A stretch of DNA of 63,220 nt from Ciceribacter ferrooxidans (GTDB lineage Bacteria; Pseudomonadota; Alphaproteobacteria; Rhizobiales; Rhizobiaceae): assembly GCF_004137355.1 (NCBI RefSeq), contig NZ_SDVB01000050.1, forward strand, positions 1-63,220. The letters run 5' to 3'. This document shows, in pieces, positions 43,396-51,947 of this stretch (the first letter of the stretch is position 1; each line of letters begins with the position of its first letter). A program made the position numbers and the translations under genes. The notes below the pieces were generated by a model that worked only from the letters and a program-made list of their open reading frames with translations, did no database searches and was not told where the DNA came from.

Positions 43396-43728
43396 ATGAA
43401 ACGGCAGAGGACGAAGAAGCGACCGGCCGAAGACGGCGCTGAAGGCCGGGATTCCTTCTTCTGGTGGGAGGAGGACGTGCTGGTCGTCAACATTCTCGGC
43501 AAGCCGGCCGCCAGCCGCGACGCGATCGGCAAGCCCAAGGGGCGGCAGTTGCAGGTCTCGGTGACGGAAGCGCCGCGGTTCGGGCGGGCGACGGACCACA
43601 TGGTGCGGTTCCTTGCCGGCGAATTCGGCGTTGCGCCGCACGCGATCACCGTCGTCTTCGGGTGCTTCAACGTCAACAAGCAGCTCAGGATCAAGGCACC
43701 GGCGAAATTGCCGGGCGTCTTTCGGTAG
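43396..43728 (+). CDS. DUF167 (YggU) family protein
   Basis: 110 residues from ATG 43396 ('MKRQRTKKRPAEDGAEGRDS'), with ATG 43384 and 43300 also in frame. The DUF167 pattern is 'VLVVNILGKPAASRDAIGKP', 'GRQLQVSVTEAP', 'RATDHMVRFLAGEFGVAPHA' and the ending 'CFNVNKQLRIKAPAKLPGVF'. DUF167 proteins are small basic cytoplasmic proteins with no proven activity; binding to nucleic acid or nucleotide is suspected. The N-terminal basic stretch of about 15 residues is longer than usual. It lies 96 bp after glnE on the same strand. Confidence 0.75.
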   Translation: MKRQRTKKRPAEDGAEGRDSFFWWEEDVLVVNILGKPAASRDAIGKPKGRQLQVSVTEAPRFGRATDHMVRFLAGEFGVAPHAITVVFGCFNVNKQLRIKAPAKLPGVFR

Positions 43729-43758
43729 AGGCTCGCCGTCGGAAAGCAGTGCGCTGCT

Positions 43759-44718
43759 TCAGCGCCGGATCGGCGATCCGAACTTCCCGCTGACGGGCGG
43801 AGCGTCATGCGGCGAGGTTCTCTTCCAGGCAGAAAGCCGGCGCAGTTCGAGGATTGCGGCTATCTCGTCCGCCGGCACTCCCATTCTGGCGATCTCGCTT
43901 TCCGGCAGTCCGCGGTCGTGGCCGTCGAAGACGAGGTCGACGTCGCGGTAGAGGTGGCCGATGCCGAATTCGTCGGTCACGCCTCTCGCCATGTCGGGCG
44001 AGGGCAGCTGCGCGCGCACGGCCTCGGGAAGATCGAGAGCCTCGGCGAGCTGGCGCACCTGCGTCTTGTAGAGGCCGGAGAGCGGCTGTACCGGCAGATC
44101 GTCGATGCCGCCCTTGACGAACCAGCCGGTCTCGCATTCGGAGAGGTTCGCCGCGCCGATGAGGGACAGGTTCCGTTCCCGCGCGAGCCGTTCGGCGATC
44201 GCGCGCCGGCAGATGTGGCGCTGCGAGAATCCCTCGTCGACATGCCGCATGGTCCGACCGTACATGAGCTGCTTGTGCCACGGCGTCAGTTTTTCCCCGC
44301 CGCCGACCCGGAGCGCGGAGACGAACGGCGGTTCGCCGTGGACCAGCCTGTAGGCGGCCGAACTGAGCTCTGCGACGACCGGCGAGAGCCTGAGCAGCCT
44401 GATGAAGACCGGCGCGTAGACGCCGCGCTTCGCCATTTCGCCGCTGATGTCGAGGGTCTCGAGGGTCAGGCCGAGCCGCCGCGCCACCTCCCTTGCGTGA
44501 TCTGCGATGCGTGGATCGCTGTCGCGGTCGCCGATATAGATCACGCAGACGGCCTGTGGGCCAAGGGCGTGCACCGCAAGCGCGGCGAGCACGCAGGAGT
44601 CCAGTCCGCCGCTCAGTCCGAGGATCACGCCGCGCGAATGGTCGCGCCGGACGATCTCCTGAAGGTATCGGGTGATCTCCTCGATGGTCCGGTCGGTGTC
44701 GATGTCAAGCGGGGACAT
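43759..44718 (-). CDS. nadE: NAD(+) synthase-like protein
   Basis: 319 residues from ATG 44718. The ATP-pyrophosphatase signature is Ser36-Gly-Gly-Leu-Asp-Ser41 in 'GVILGLSGGLDSCVLAALAV'. Downstream, 'NLSLIGAANLSECETGWFVK', 'GIDDLPVQPLSGLYKTQVRQ' and 'PSPDMARGVTDEFGIGHLYR' resemble the stretch of NAD synthetases that holds substrate and magnesium. It is about 50 residues longer than stand-alone NadE enzymes, with an N-terminal region 'MSPLDIDTDRTIEEITRYLQ' and an inner insert around residues 85-150. It has no glutaminase domain, so ammonia would be the donor. A second, main NadE elsewhere is likely, so it may have a distinct substrate. The upstream frame is open to 45282 but lacks support. 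Confidence 0.8.
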   Translation of the reverse strand: MSPLDIDTDRTIEEITRYLQEIVRRDHSRGVILGLSGGLDSCVLAALAVHALGPQAVCVIYIGDRDSDPRIADHAREVARRLGLTLETLDISGEMAKRGVYAPVFIRLLRLSPVVAELSSAAYRLVHGEPPFVSALRVGGGEKLTPWHKQLMYGRTMRHVDEGFSQRHICRRAIAERLARERNLSLIGAANLSECETGWFVKGGIDDLPVQPLSGLYKTQVRQLAEALDLPEAVRAQLPSPDMARGVTDEFGIGHLYRDVDLVFDGHDRGLPESEIARMGVPADEIAAILELRRLSAWKRTSPHDAPPVSGKFGSPIRR

Positions 44719-44795
44719 GACTGGCGCCTCCTTGTCGTGACGCAGCCGACGCGACGTTGCCGCGGCAGTTCCGGCGCCATCGATCGTAGCGATCG

Positions 44796-45056
44796 TTGCG
44801 GCATGTCTCAAGCGCAGTACGAAAGCCGTGGCAATGGTGCCCGCGATGCGCGAAAATCTGCGGGACGCCTGAGGCCCGCCCGCTCTCGGTCGCCGAGCTG
44901 CTTGCCCGTGGCAAGCAATACAAGGACATAGGCCGAGCGCTCGGCCGGAGGGCCGGTGCACTCGCCGGTCTGCGACGGCGAATGCTGCATCCCGGGTATC
45001 ATTTTCCGCCGCGCCGTGGCAGAAACGCGTTGACCTCAACCACCGGTGCATCATGA
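44796..45056 (+). CDS. Possible small DNA-binding-like protein upstream of the EamA transporter
   Basis: An 86-residue ORF starts at a TTG (44796) and its TGA overlaps the transporter ATG at 45053 by 4 bp. The middle 'LSVAELLARGKQYKDIGRAL' and 'GRRAGALAGLRRRM' looks like a helix-turn-helix of the SANT/sigma-4 kind, and 'CPRCAKIC' could hold metal. There is no good ribosome site, the upstream 334-bp gap is otherwise empty, and no family was recognised, so coding status is uncertain. Confidence 0.3.
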   Translation: MRHVSSAVRKPWQWCPRCAKICGTPEARPLSVAELLARGKQYKDIGRALGRRAGALAGLRRRMLHPGYHFPPRRGRNALTSTTGAS

Positions 45057-45961
45057 ACAAGACGGTTGCGACTTTCATCGGCTTCATCGCCATTCTGACC
45101 TGGGCATTTCTGGCGCTGCTTTCGAAGGCGGCCGGGCCTGTTCCGCCATTCCAGCTGGCGGCGATGGCCTTCTTCCTCGGCGGCATGGTGGGTGTCGTGA
45201 GCTGGCCGTTCCGGCCGCAGGCGATCCGCGCGCTCGCGCAGCCGTGGCAGGTCTGGGCGGTCGGGGTCGCCGGCATCTGCATCTATCACTGCGCCTATTT
45301 CTTCGCGATCCAGTCGGCACCGGCGATCGAGGTCAGCCTGATCGCCTATCTCTGGCCGCTGCTGATCGTCGTCTTCGCCTCCTTCCTGCCGGGCGAGCGG
45401 CTGCGGCGCCATCACATCATCGGCGTGCTGCTCGGCCTTGCCGGCGCCGTCGCCATCATCACCAAGGGCGGCGAGGTCGGCCTTGCCGGCGGCCTCATGC
45501 CGGGGCACCTGATCGCGCTCTTCTGCGCCTTCGTCTGGTCGGGCTATTCGGTGCTGTCGCGCCGCTTCGGCGCCGTCCCCGTCGACATGGTGGCGGGCTA
45601 CTGCCTGATCACGGCAGTCGTCACCTTTCTCCTGCATCTCGGCCTCGAGGAGACCGTGTGGCCGCAGACCACCTCCGCCTGGACGGCGATCGCCATCCTC
45701 GGCCTGGTGCCGCTCGGCCTCGGCTTCTACGTCTGGGACTGGGGCTGCAAGCACGGCGACATCATGGTGCTCGGTGCGCTTTCCTATGCCGCGCCGCTGC
45801 TCTCGGTGCTGGCGCTCCTCGCCTTCGGCTACGGCGAGTTCCACTGGTCGGTGGCGCTCGCCTGCGCGCTGATCGTCGCGGGCGCGCTGATCGCGGCGAA
45901 GGACATCGTCTTCAGGCGCCGTCCGAAAGCCGCGGAGACCGTGCCCGCGACGGGGGCGTGA
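45053..45961 (+). CDS. EamA/DMT family transporter
   Basis: 302 residues with ten predicted membrane helices in two EamA repeats ('FIAILTWAFLALLSKAAG', 'QAIRALAQPWQVWAVGVAGI', 'LIAYLWPLLIVVFASFLPGE', 'GHLIALFCAFVWSGYSVLSR', 'TAIAILGLVPLGLGFYVWDW' and 'SYAAPLLSVLALLAFGYGEF'). Drug/metabolite transporters of this type export amino acids or other small solutes, but the substrate cannot be read from sequence. It may be translated from the small ORF upstream. Confidence 0.9.
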   Translation: MNKTVATFIGFIAILTWAFLALLSKAAGPVPPFQLAAMAFFLGGMVGVVSWPFRPQAIRALAQPWQVWAVGVAGICIYHCAYFFAIQSAPAIEVSLIAYLWPLLIVVFASFLPGERLRRHHIIGVLLGLAGAVAIITKGGEVGLAGGLMPGHLIALFCAFVWSGYSVLSRRFGAVPVDMVAGYCLITAVVTFLLHLGLEETVWPQTTSAWTAIAILGLVPLGLGFYVWDWGCKHGDIMVLGALSYAAPLLSVLALLAFGYGEFHWSVALACALIVAGALIAAKDIVFRRRPKAAETVPATGA

Positions 45962-45967
45962 GGCCGC

Positions 45968-48406
45968 TCACCCTTCGTTCTGGTCTTCCGTCTGCTCGGG
46001 CAGGCGCAGCTGCAGCATCGAGGCGCGGGCGTCGGCGAAGTCGAGCAGCCGTACCTCGATATTGGCGTTGACCGAGCCGTCCTCGAATTCTCCGTTCAGC
46101 ATCCGCTTGCCGGCCGGCAGGCCGGTCAACTGCTCGATCGCCTCGTCGACACTGGCGACCGCGTGGATATGGAAGCGCCCGGCCGCCACCGCCTCGACGA
46201 CGTCGGTGTGCAACATCAGGTGGGTGACATTCGATTGCGGGATGATTACCCCCTGTCGCCCGGTGAGGCCGACCTCGCGGCAGAGGTTGAAGAAGCCTTC
46301 GATCTTCTCGTTGATGCCGCCGATCGCCTGCACCTCGCCCATCTGGTTCACCGAACCGGTGACGGCGAAGGATTGCGAGACCGGCACGTCGGCCAGCGCG
46401 GACAAGAGCGCGCAGAGTTCGGCGAGCGAAGCGCTGTCGCCCTCGACCCCGCCGTAGCTCTGCTCGAAGACGAGGCTCGCCCAGAGCGAGAGCGGCGTGT
46501 TCGGCACGTAGCGCGTGGCAAGGAAGCTCGAAAGGATGAGGACCGCCTTGGAGTGGATCGGCCCGCCGAGCCGCGCCTCGCGCTCGATGTCGACGACGCG
46601 GCCCGTGCCCATGCGCACGCGGGCGGTGATGCGCACCGGCGCGCCGAAGCGTTCCTCGCCGAGTTCGCTGACGGTGAGCCCGTTCACCTGGCCGATGACA
46701 CTGCCCTGGGTGGAGATCTGGACGATGCCGCGCACGGTCGCTTCCCGCAGCCGGTCCCGCGTCAGGCTGCGGCGGCGTTCGGCGGCCTCGATCGCCGCCC
46801 TGACATGCTCGGCGGTGACGGCGGCGGAGCCGGCCTTTCCGGCCCTGTGGTCGGCCTCCCGCAGGATGTCCCAGATCTCGCCCATCCGGAGCGACAGCTT
46901 CTGCTGGTCCGCGGCGGCACGGGTTGCGGCGTCGACGAGGCTCGCCACCCCGTCGCGCGAGACCGGGCGCAACCGCTCGCGCGCCACGACGGTGGCGACG
47001 AGCCGCGCAAACAGGCCGACGGAATCGGCACTGCGGTTCATGTCGTCGCCGAACTCGGCGGCGACGCGGAAATACTGCCCGAAATCCGGGTCGAACTCGG
47101 AGAGGATCAGGTGGAGCAGGCGGTCGCCGACCAGGACGACGCGCACCTTGAGCGGAATGGGTTCCGGCTCCAGCGTCGTCGTGGCGATCAGGCCGAGCCG
47201 CTCCGCCGCGGTGATGACGTGGACGGCCTTCGTCTCCAGGCAGCGCTTGAGCGCGTCCCAGGCGAAGGGCTCGGTGAGCACGCGCCGCGCGTCGAGCACC
47301 AGAAAGCCGCCGTTCGCCCGGTGCAGCGCCCCCGGCTTGATCTGGGTGAAATCGGTGACGAGGGCGCCCTGCATCGGAATGTAGTCGATCTGCCCGGTGA
47401 GATTGGCGAGCGTCGGCAGCGTCTCCACCACCACCGGCGCCGCGGTGACGTCCCCGGCCTGCGTGACCATGACGTTGACCGCATAGCGGTGAAAGCGGGG
47501 GTCTTCGCGAAGGGCCGCAAGCTCCGCCGGGAAGGGATCGTTGGCCTTGCCGCGCTCGAGCGACAGGAAGAGGTCGGCATGCGCGATCAGGTCGGCTCTC
47601 AGCGCCTTGAAATGCGCGGCCAGCGCCGGCATGGTCTCGAAGCCGCGCATCGCCAGCGTCAGCGCGGCGTCGACCGCCACCTTCGCCATCTCCTCGTTGA
47701 GACGACTGATGGCGCTGCGCTGTTCCCGCTCGAGCTCGGGCAGCGACATCAGGAAGTCCTCGAGTTCCTTTTCCGTGGCGGCGACATCCTCCTGCAGCTT
47801 CTTGCGCTCTTCCTCGGGCAGGCGAGCCAGCACTTCGGCCTTCTGGATTTCGCCACCATGCATGGCGGCGAGCGAGAAGCCCATCGGCGTGCGCAGGATC
47901 GCGACGTTGCGGCTCTCGGCGGCCTTGCGCAATTCCTCGAAGGCGGTCTCGTGGCGCGCGCCGAACTCCTGTTCCAGCGCCATGCGGCGGTTCTGGTATT
48001 CTTCGGAGACGAGGAGCGAGGGGATCTGGGTGGCGAGGTCCTCGACCAATGCGGTCATCGCCGCCCGCAGCCGCGGGCCTTCGCCGCGGGGCAGCTCGAT
48101 GGCGAGCGGGCGGTCGGGATCGTCGAAATTCTGGACATAGACCCAGTCGGCCGGCACCGGCCGGCCGGCCGCTTCCTCGGCGAGGATCTTCAGCACGGTG
48201 GAGTGCCTGCCGCTCCCCTCCGGCCCGTGGACATAGAGGTTGAAGCGGTGGTGCTCCATCTGCGCGGCGAGCCGGATCGCCTCGACGGCGCGGTCCTGCC
48301 CGATCAGCGCGTCGAGCGGCTCGAGCGTGGCGGTGGTCTCGAAAGGCAGCGATGCCGGGTCACAGGCAGCGCGCAACTGGTCGGCGGCAAGGGTCGTGGC
48401 GGTCAT
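45968..48406 (-). CDS. LonB-like ATP-dependent protease (AAA+ with Lon protease domain)
   Basis: 812 residues. N-terminal AAA+ part: the P-loop is 'VHGPEGSGRHST', with Arg67 where Lys is usual. A long central region with coiled coil follows ('EVLARLPEEERKKLQEDVAA'), and 'VLDARRVLTEPFAWDALKRC' carries the Walker B-like acid side. The C-terminal Lon protease has the catalytic Ser658 ('GVEGDSASLAELCALLSALA') and Lys701 ('AIGGINEKIEGFF'), 43 residues apart as in Lon. This belongs to the YcbZ/LonH-like family that includes AAA_32. It is alone in its transcript. The altered P-loop suggests weak or altered ATP hydrolysis. Confidence 0.9.
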   Translation of the reverse strand: MTATTLAADQLRAACDPASLPFETTATLEPLDALIGQDRAVEAIRLAAQMEHHRFNLYVHGPEGSGRHSTVLKILAEEAAGRPVPADWVYVQNFDDPDRPLAIELPRGEGPRLRAAMTALVEDLATQIPSLLVSEEYQNRRMALEQEFGARHETAFEELRKAAESRNVAILRTPMGFSLAAMHGGEIQKAEVLARLPEEERKKLQEDVAATEKELEDFLMSLPELEREQRSAISRLNEEMAKVAVDAALTLAMRGFETMPALAAHFKALRADLIAHADLFLSLERGKANDPFPAELAALREDPRFHRYAVNVMVTQAGDVTAAPVVVETLPTLANLTGQIDYIPMQGALVTDFTQIKPGALHRANGGFLVLDARRVLTEPFAWDALKRCLETKAVHVITAAERLGLIATTTLEPEPIPLKVRVVLVGDRLLHLILSEFDPDFGQYFRVAAEFGDDMNRSADSVGLFARLVATVVARERLRPVSRDGVASLVDAATRAAADQQKLSLRMGEIWDILREADHRAGKAGSAAVTAEHVRAAIEAAERRRSLTRDRLREATVRGIVQISTQGSVIGQVNGLTVSELGEERFGAPVRITARVRMGTGRVVDIEREARLGGPIHSKAVLILSSFLATRYVPNTPLSLWASLVFEQSYGGVEGDSASLAELCALLSALADVPVSQSFAVTGSVNQMGEVQAIGGINEKIEGFFNLCREVGLTGRQGVIIPQSNVTHLMLHTDVVEAVAAGRFHIHAVASVDEAIEQLTGLPAGKRMLNGEFEDGSVNANIEVRLLDFADARASMLQLRLPEQTEDQNEG

Positions 48407-48534
48407 GAGCGGACATGCTCCGGGAAGGGTGCCGGAACAGCACCCACGACAGGACTTCGCATTGATATTAGGCGGTTATTCGGGAGAAATGCAAAGCTGT
48501 TTTAGGCGTGTCCGAAAAAGACGGACGTTCCCCG

Positions 48535-49125
48535 TCATCCGCCGTTGACGAGTTGCAGGACAAGCTGGTGCACCGCGCCGCCGTCATTCATCTCGACCTC
48601 GTCGAAATCGCGGCTTTTCCGGCGCTCGGTCTGCGAGATCTCGCCGAGGATCGGCTGCATCTTCTCGCGAATTTTGCGGCAGCCGGGATCGTTCTCGACC
48701 GCAAGGCCGATGGTCGCCTTCTCGATCTCCTTCACCAGCTCCCGGATGAAGGTGCCGTGCACCTTCTCGTGCGCCGTCACGCCTTCGACGAAGCGCTGCC
48801 AGTTGCCGCGGACCGGCTCGTCGAGCGGCTGGACCGCCTTCGGCAGCACGGTGGTGATGACGAGCTTCGGTTTTGCCGAGGCGAGCACGCAGGCCGTGCC
48901 GCGCTGCTGGTAGTCGCGCTGCCAGGTGAGCCGGAAGCTGGTATGGGCGATCGAGCGGACCTTGCCGGCGAGCAACGGCCCGCGCGCGCCGATCGAGGCG
49001 TAGAGTTCCGGACCTGTGCGGCCGCTGACGGCATAGGTCTCGACCTTCTCGATCACCTGGCCTTCGGCGCTCGCCAGGCCGGCGGAGAAGAGGAGGGCGA
49101 TGACGGCCGGGAAGATGGAGCGCAC
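48535..49125 (-). CDS. DUF922 family putative Zn-dependent peptidase, secreted
   Basis: 196 residues from GTG 49125, chosen because it follows 'GAGGTTCCGC' and gives a signal peptide ('RSIFPAVIALLFSAGLASA'). The mature part holds the putative zinc motif His119-Glu-Lys-Val-His123 in 'VEGVTAHEKVHGTFIREL'. Further conserved parts are 'RSIAHTSFRLTWQRDYQQRG' and 'DPGCRKIREKMQPIL'. DUF922 is annotated as a metallopeptidase by motif only. The frame is open upstream to 49587, but that part is outside the likely coding region. Confidence 0.82.
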   Translation of the reverse strand: MRSIFPAVIALLFSAGLASAEGQVIEKVETYAVSGRTGPELYASIGARGPLLAGKVRSIAHTSFRLTWQRDYQQRGTACVLASAKPKLVITTVLPKAVQPLDEPVRGNWQRFVEGVTAHEKVHGTFIRELVKEIEKATIGLAVENDPGCRKIREKMQPILGEISQTERRKSRDFDEVEMNDGGAVHQLVLQLVNGG

Positions 49126-49177
49126 GCGGAACCTCGCCTTGCTGCTTCGGATTTCGGGGAGGTTAGCGTTATCCGGA

Positions 49178-49186
49178 ATTATAGCA
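49178..49186 (-). promoter_or_regulatory. Extended -10 promoter of the DUF922 gene
   Basis: Read on the reverse strand, 'TGCTATAAT' is a perfect extended -10 element, about 55 bp before the GTG at 49125. No good -35 stands at the usual distance, consistent with an extended -10 promoter. Confidence 0.45.
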
Positions 49187-49418
49187 AATGCCCACCAAGG
49201 AACGCTTACGCCAGTCTTTTTGCAGTTCGACGAAGGGTCGGAATGGGGTAGGGAGGGAACTGGCTTCTCTCCGGAGAGCCGCCAACAAAAGCCGACACAG
49301 TCTACCTGAAGGCACCACCTGCAGGATATGAGACGGTTTGACGGCGTTAGCCGGGTGCGGCGCACGTTCACCCTACGGCTCTTGGGCGGGTTAAATGTTG
49401 TGAAAACGCGCTCTTCGC

Positions 49419-50393
49419 TCAGCCGAGTGTGATGCCTAGCATCCGTAGCGCCGTGCGCTCGACGGTGGGCAGGACGGCTTTGAGCGCTGCATCGCCGTCG
49501 GCAAAGTTTTCGAAGATCATATCCTTTTCGCCTGCATGCACAACGGCACAGCGGATCTGATAGATGAGTGCGGCGCCAGTCTGCCACTTACCATGGCCAT
49601 TCACCTTCTTCTTCTCAAGGCGCTTGAAGAGGGCTGCCACAAAGCGATTAGTGTTCCTGAGGCCGTCGAGTACGGCCCAGCACTCTTCGAACAGGTCCTG
49701 GTACGGTTCGGCAAGCGTAGTTATTTGCTTAAGCTCTGACTGCAGCGCGTCTAGCGCATCGTTCAATGCCAACGTTGGCTCTGCGTCGAAACCCGCCATC
49801 AACCTGCTTTTCACATCCGCGAGGAAGAGGGCCTCCATCACGCGGTAGAGTTCGAGGAAGCGGAACTTCAGAGGAGAGGTAGCGTATGAGTTCAGCAGGC
49901 AGTCCATGGCGACTTTCAGGCCTCGCCCAACTCCTGCTGCTACTATGGCAGCGCTGGTGGCTCTATCGAATTCGGTCGTTTCACCGACCATCGGGTTTTC
50001 CGCGGCGCACGCGACTTTTCGGAAATCTACGCATGCGTTTTCGGAACCAAGTATTATCTCGACACCTCCAGCGAGAATCGCAGGGTGCTGGTCTGGCGGG
50101 AGAACGGCAACTGCCCTTACCAGTGCCATCTCTAGGGCAGTAGGTAGCTCATCCTTCCAATCGACCGGGAAGCCGAAGATCTCCGCATGACCTTCGGTGG
50201 CGTGATCGACAGACCAGTATACCGGCCGCCGAAACTCCCGGTCCACTAGGGTGGCAACAGGCAGGTCTACGGTCCCGGAGAGGATCTCGGCCGCCAAGGC
50301 TGCAGCCTCTTCCCCAAGCTTCATGGAACCGATGACGATAGGGCGTGTCGGATCAATGTCATGGGCGCTACCCAAGGCTTCGCGAAGGTGCAT
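49419..50393 (-). CDS. HEPN-motif protein, second gene of an accessory pair
   Basis: 324 residues. No close family was recognised overall. The C-terminal third has the HEPN shape: 'FLELYRVMEALFLADVKSRL' (residues 179-198) and the putative nuclease motif Arg281-x4-His286 in 'LIYQIRCAVVHAGEKDMI', the Rx4-6H signature of HEPN ribonucleases, with the ApeA-like spacing. The N-terminal 150 residues look like a mixed alpha/beta sensing or binding domain ('PIVIGSMKLGEEAAALAAEI'). It lies 3 bp after its partner gene and so is translationally coupled. Base and codon use are less GC-rich than in the flanks. An effector RNase role is inference from the motif. Confidence 0.75.
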   Translation of the reverse strand: MHLREALGSAHDIDPTRPIVIGSMKLGEEAAALAAEILSGTVDLPVATLVDREFRRPVYWSVDHATEGHAEIFGFPVDWKDELPTALEMALVRAVAVLPPDQHPAILAGGVEIILGSENACVDFRKVACAAENPMVGETTEFDRATSAAIVAAGVGRGLKVAMDCLLNSYATSPLKFRFLELYRVMEALFLADVKSRLMAGFDAEPTLALNDALDALQSELKQITTLAEPYQDLFEECWAVLDGLRNTNRFVAALFKRLEKKKVNGHGKWQTGAALIYQIRCAVVHAGEKDMIFENFADGDAALKAVLPTVERTALRMLGITLG

Positions 50394-50396
50394 ATC

Positions 50397-51554
50397 TTAA
50401 CCCATGCTTGCTGCCTGGGTCCAGCAGTCCCTCATGCTGCTGGTTCCTTCCTGCATAATGTACTCACGGACGGCCCGGAACACGAGTCCACGGGTCCACT
50501 CGCCAACGTTGCTGCGCTTCGTGTCCACCGTCGTACGTATCCGTTCGAAGATTTCAACGCCGAGAGCCTCGGCGGCATCTTCATGGGCTGCCTCGATCAG
50601 CTTGGCCATTGCCGTCGGCAGACGGTCCTGCAGTGTGTCATTCTTGTGGGCGAAGCCGGTCGCTGCAGCGAAGCCAAGCACGACGGTGTCATTGCCGAAG
50701 AAGCGGTTCTGTTCCTCTCCGAGGGCTTGGTCGAGCGTGATCACCCATTCCACGAACTGCCGAAAACCGTCTCGTTGATTGCCGTCCTCAGAAGTCAGAT
50801 CGATACCGAGCGATTCCAGAGCTTCATCGACGACCATCGTCTCCACCACGAGGTTGGTTCGATCGACGTTCGGACTCCGCTGCATCCACGCCTGGAAAGC
50901 CTGCGCAAGTGTCGAGAGGTGGAACTGCCCCGGACGGACCCGACGCTTGTGGTCTTTAACGCGAAAGATCTCGATACCGTTGATATCCTTAATATCGTTA
51001 GCAAGCCCCCCCGACAGGATGTCGATCTGATGCTTCATCGACATCGGGCGCTGGCCCGCGTTGAGCAACAGCATGCGGTAGGCTAGCGGAAAGAAGGCGA
51101 TGTTGACCCAGATTTCGAGTCTGAGGGACCGCCGGAGGAACGGCTCGCGCTCGTCCTGCTCAAGATCGTCGAGCGTCTGGCGGAGCGCATTCGTGCGCTG
51201 AAGGCCATCGATGATGTCAAAGTCAGTTGGCACGCTCTCGGTGATTGCCCCCTGTAACACGTCGAGGTCTGCTCGCGACGCCTGAATGAAGCCCTCATCC
51301 TTGCTGTAATTCTCCAAAACGGTCTGGTCGATATCCCGGACCGCGAGCACAATCGTGGGTAGGATGCACCCGAGCTTTAGGTCCGCGCGAAGATTCTTGT
51401 AGGGTTTTGATCCACGAATGATATCGCGCTGGATCGCGAGGTTCTCTTCGGAGCCCTGGGTCTTTTCGAGATACCATTCATAGTCTGCGCGAGCGCTTAC
51501 CATAAAGTTCTGAATACGGCTGTCGTAATCGATTCCGATCACTTCAAACTGCAT
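50397..51554 (-). CDS. DGQHR/ParB-like protein, first gene of an accessory pair
   Basis: 385 residues. The core resembles DGQHR-domain proteins: 'LGCILPTIVLAVRDID' (residues 61-76), the motif 'DFDIIDGLQRTNALRQTLDD' with Asp116-Gly-Leu-Gln-Arg120 in place of DGQHR/DGQQR, and 'YRMLLLNAGQRPMSMKHQID' (residues 159-178), like the 'LNxxG/PLS' stretch of DUF262 and DndB-type proteins. Proteins of this kind occur in defence and DNA-modification loci. A specific function cannot be assigned. The ATG at 51554 follows 'AAGCGGGTGATTTT'. GC is visibly lower than in pleC and the DUF922 gene on either side. Confidence 0.75.
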   Translation of the reverse strand: MQFEVIGIDYDSRIQNFMVSARADYEWYLEKTQGSEENLAIQRDIIRGSKPYKNLRADLKLGCILPTIVLAVRDIDQTVLENYSKDEGFIQASRADLDVLQGAITESVPTDFDIIDGLQRTNALRQTLDDLEQDEREPFLRRSLRLEIWVNIAFFPLAYRMLLLNAGQRPMSMKHQIDILSGGLANDIKDINGIEIFRVKDHKRRVRPGQFHLSTLAQAFQAWMQRSPNVDRTNLVVETMVVDEALESLGIDLTSEDGNQRDGFRQFVEWVITLDQALGEEQNRFFGNDTVVLGFAAATGFAHKNDTLQDRLPTAMAKLIEAAHEDAAEALGVEIFERIRTTVDTKRSNVGEWTRGLVFRAVREYIMQEGTSSMRDCWTQAASMG

Positions 51555-51947
51555 AAAATCACCCGCTTGCGAATAATAGTGCCTACAACCTTAGCGCATA
51601 TCAATACATAACCGCAATTGCACAATGCCCGGTGTAGGGTAGAACGTCTAGTCGAGCATTTGGTTTTGCCGCGTCGCATTCGCATTGCCGAGGAAACGTC
51701 TACGTGTCTTCGCGCAATCCACGAGTGTCCGCAGCCACGAAGAACGAGTTCATCCTGGGAGCCTATTCCCTTTGACGTCTGCTTTTGGGCGTTTGAAGGT
51801 TGGCTCCAGATGACCGACACGGGCGCAAAGCCGCCAACGTCGCGCCGGTATTGCTTGCCAGCATTTGCTGCCAGATTTCGGAGTTCTCGCACGGCGTCTT
51901 CAACGGCGTGACGGGGAGGGCCGCCGATGCGCTGATCGCCGCGATCG
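51555..51947. other. Intergenic right edge of the accessory island
   Basis: 393 bp between the start of the DGQHR-like gene and the stop of pleC. 51555-51640 is AT-rich and should contain the island promoter (reverse strand), but no convincing -35/-10 pair was found. The rest, up to about 51905, has mixed composition and only short overlapping ORFs on both strands that do not look like proteins. The composition returns to the local norm at about 51905. Confidence 0.5.

Noticed and set aside
46163-48505. A 780-codon forward frame over the Lon-like gene
   Set aside because: Antisense shadow; the reverse-strand frame has the Lon catalytic dyad.
51539-51911. Two short ORFs (117 codons reverse, 97 codons forward) beside the accessory island
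   Set aside because: They overlap each other, lack ribosome sites and look like chance frames; possibly decayed island DNA.
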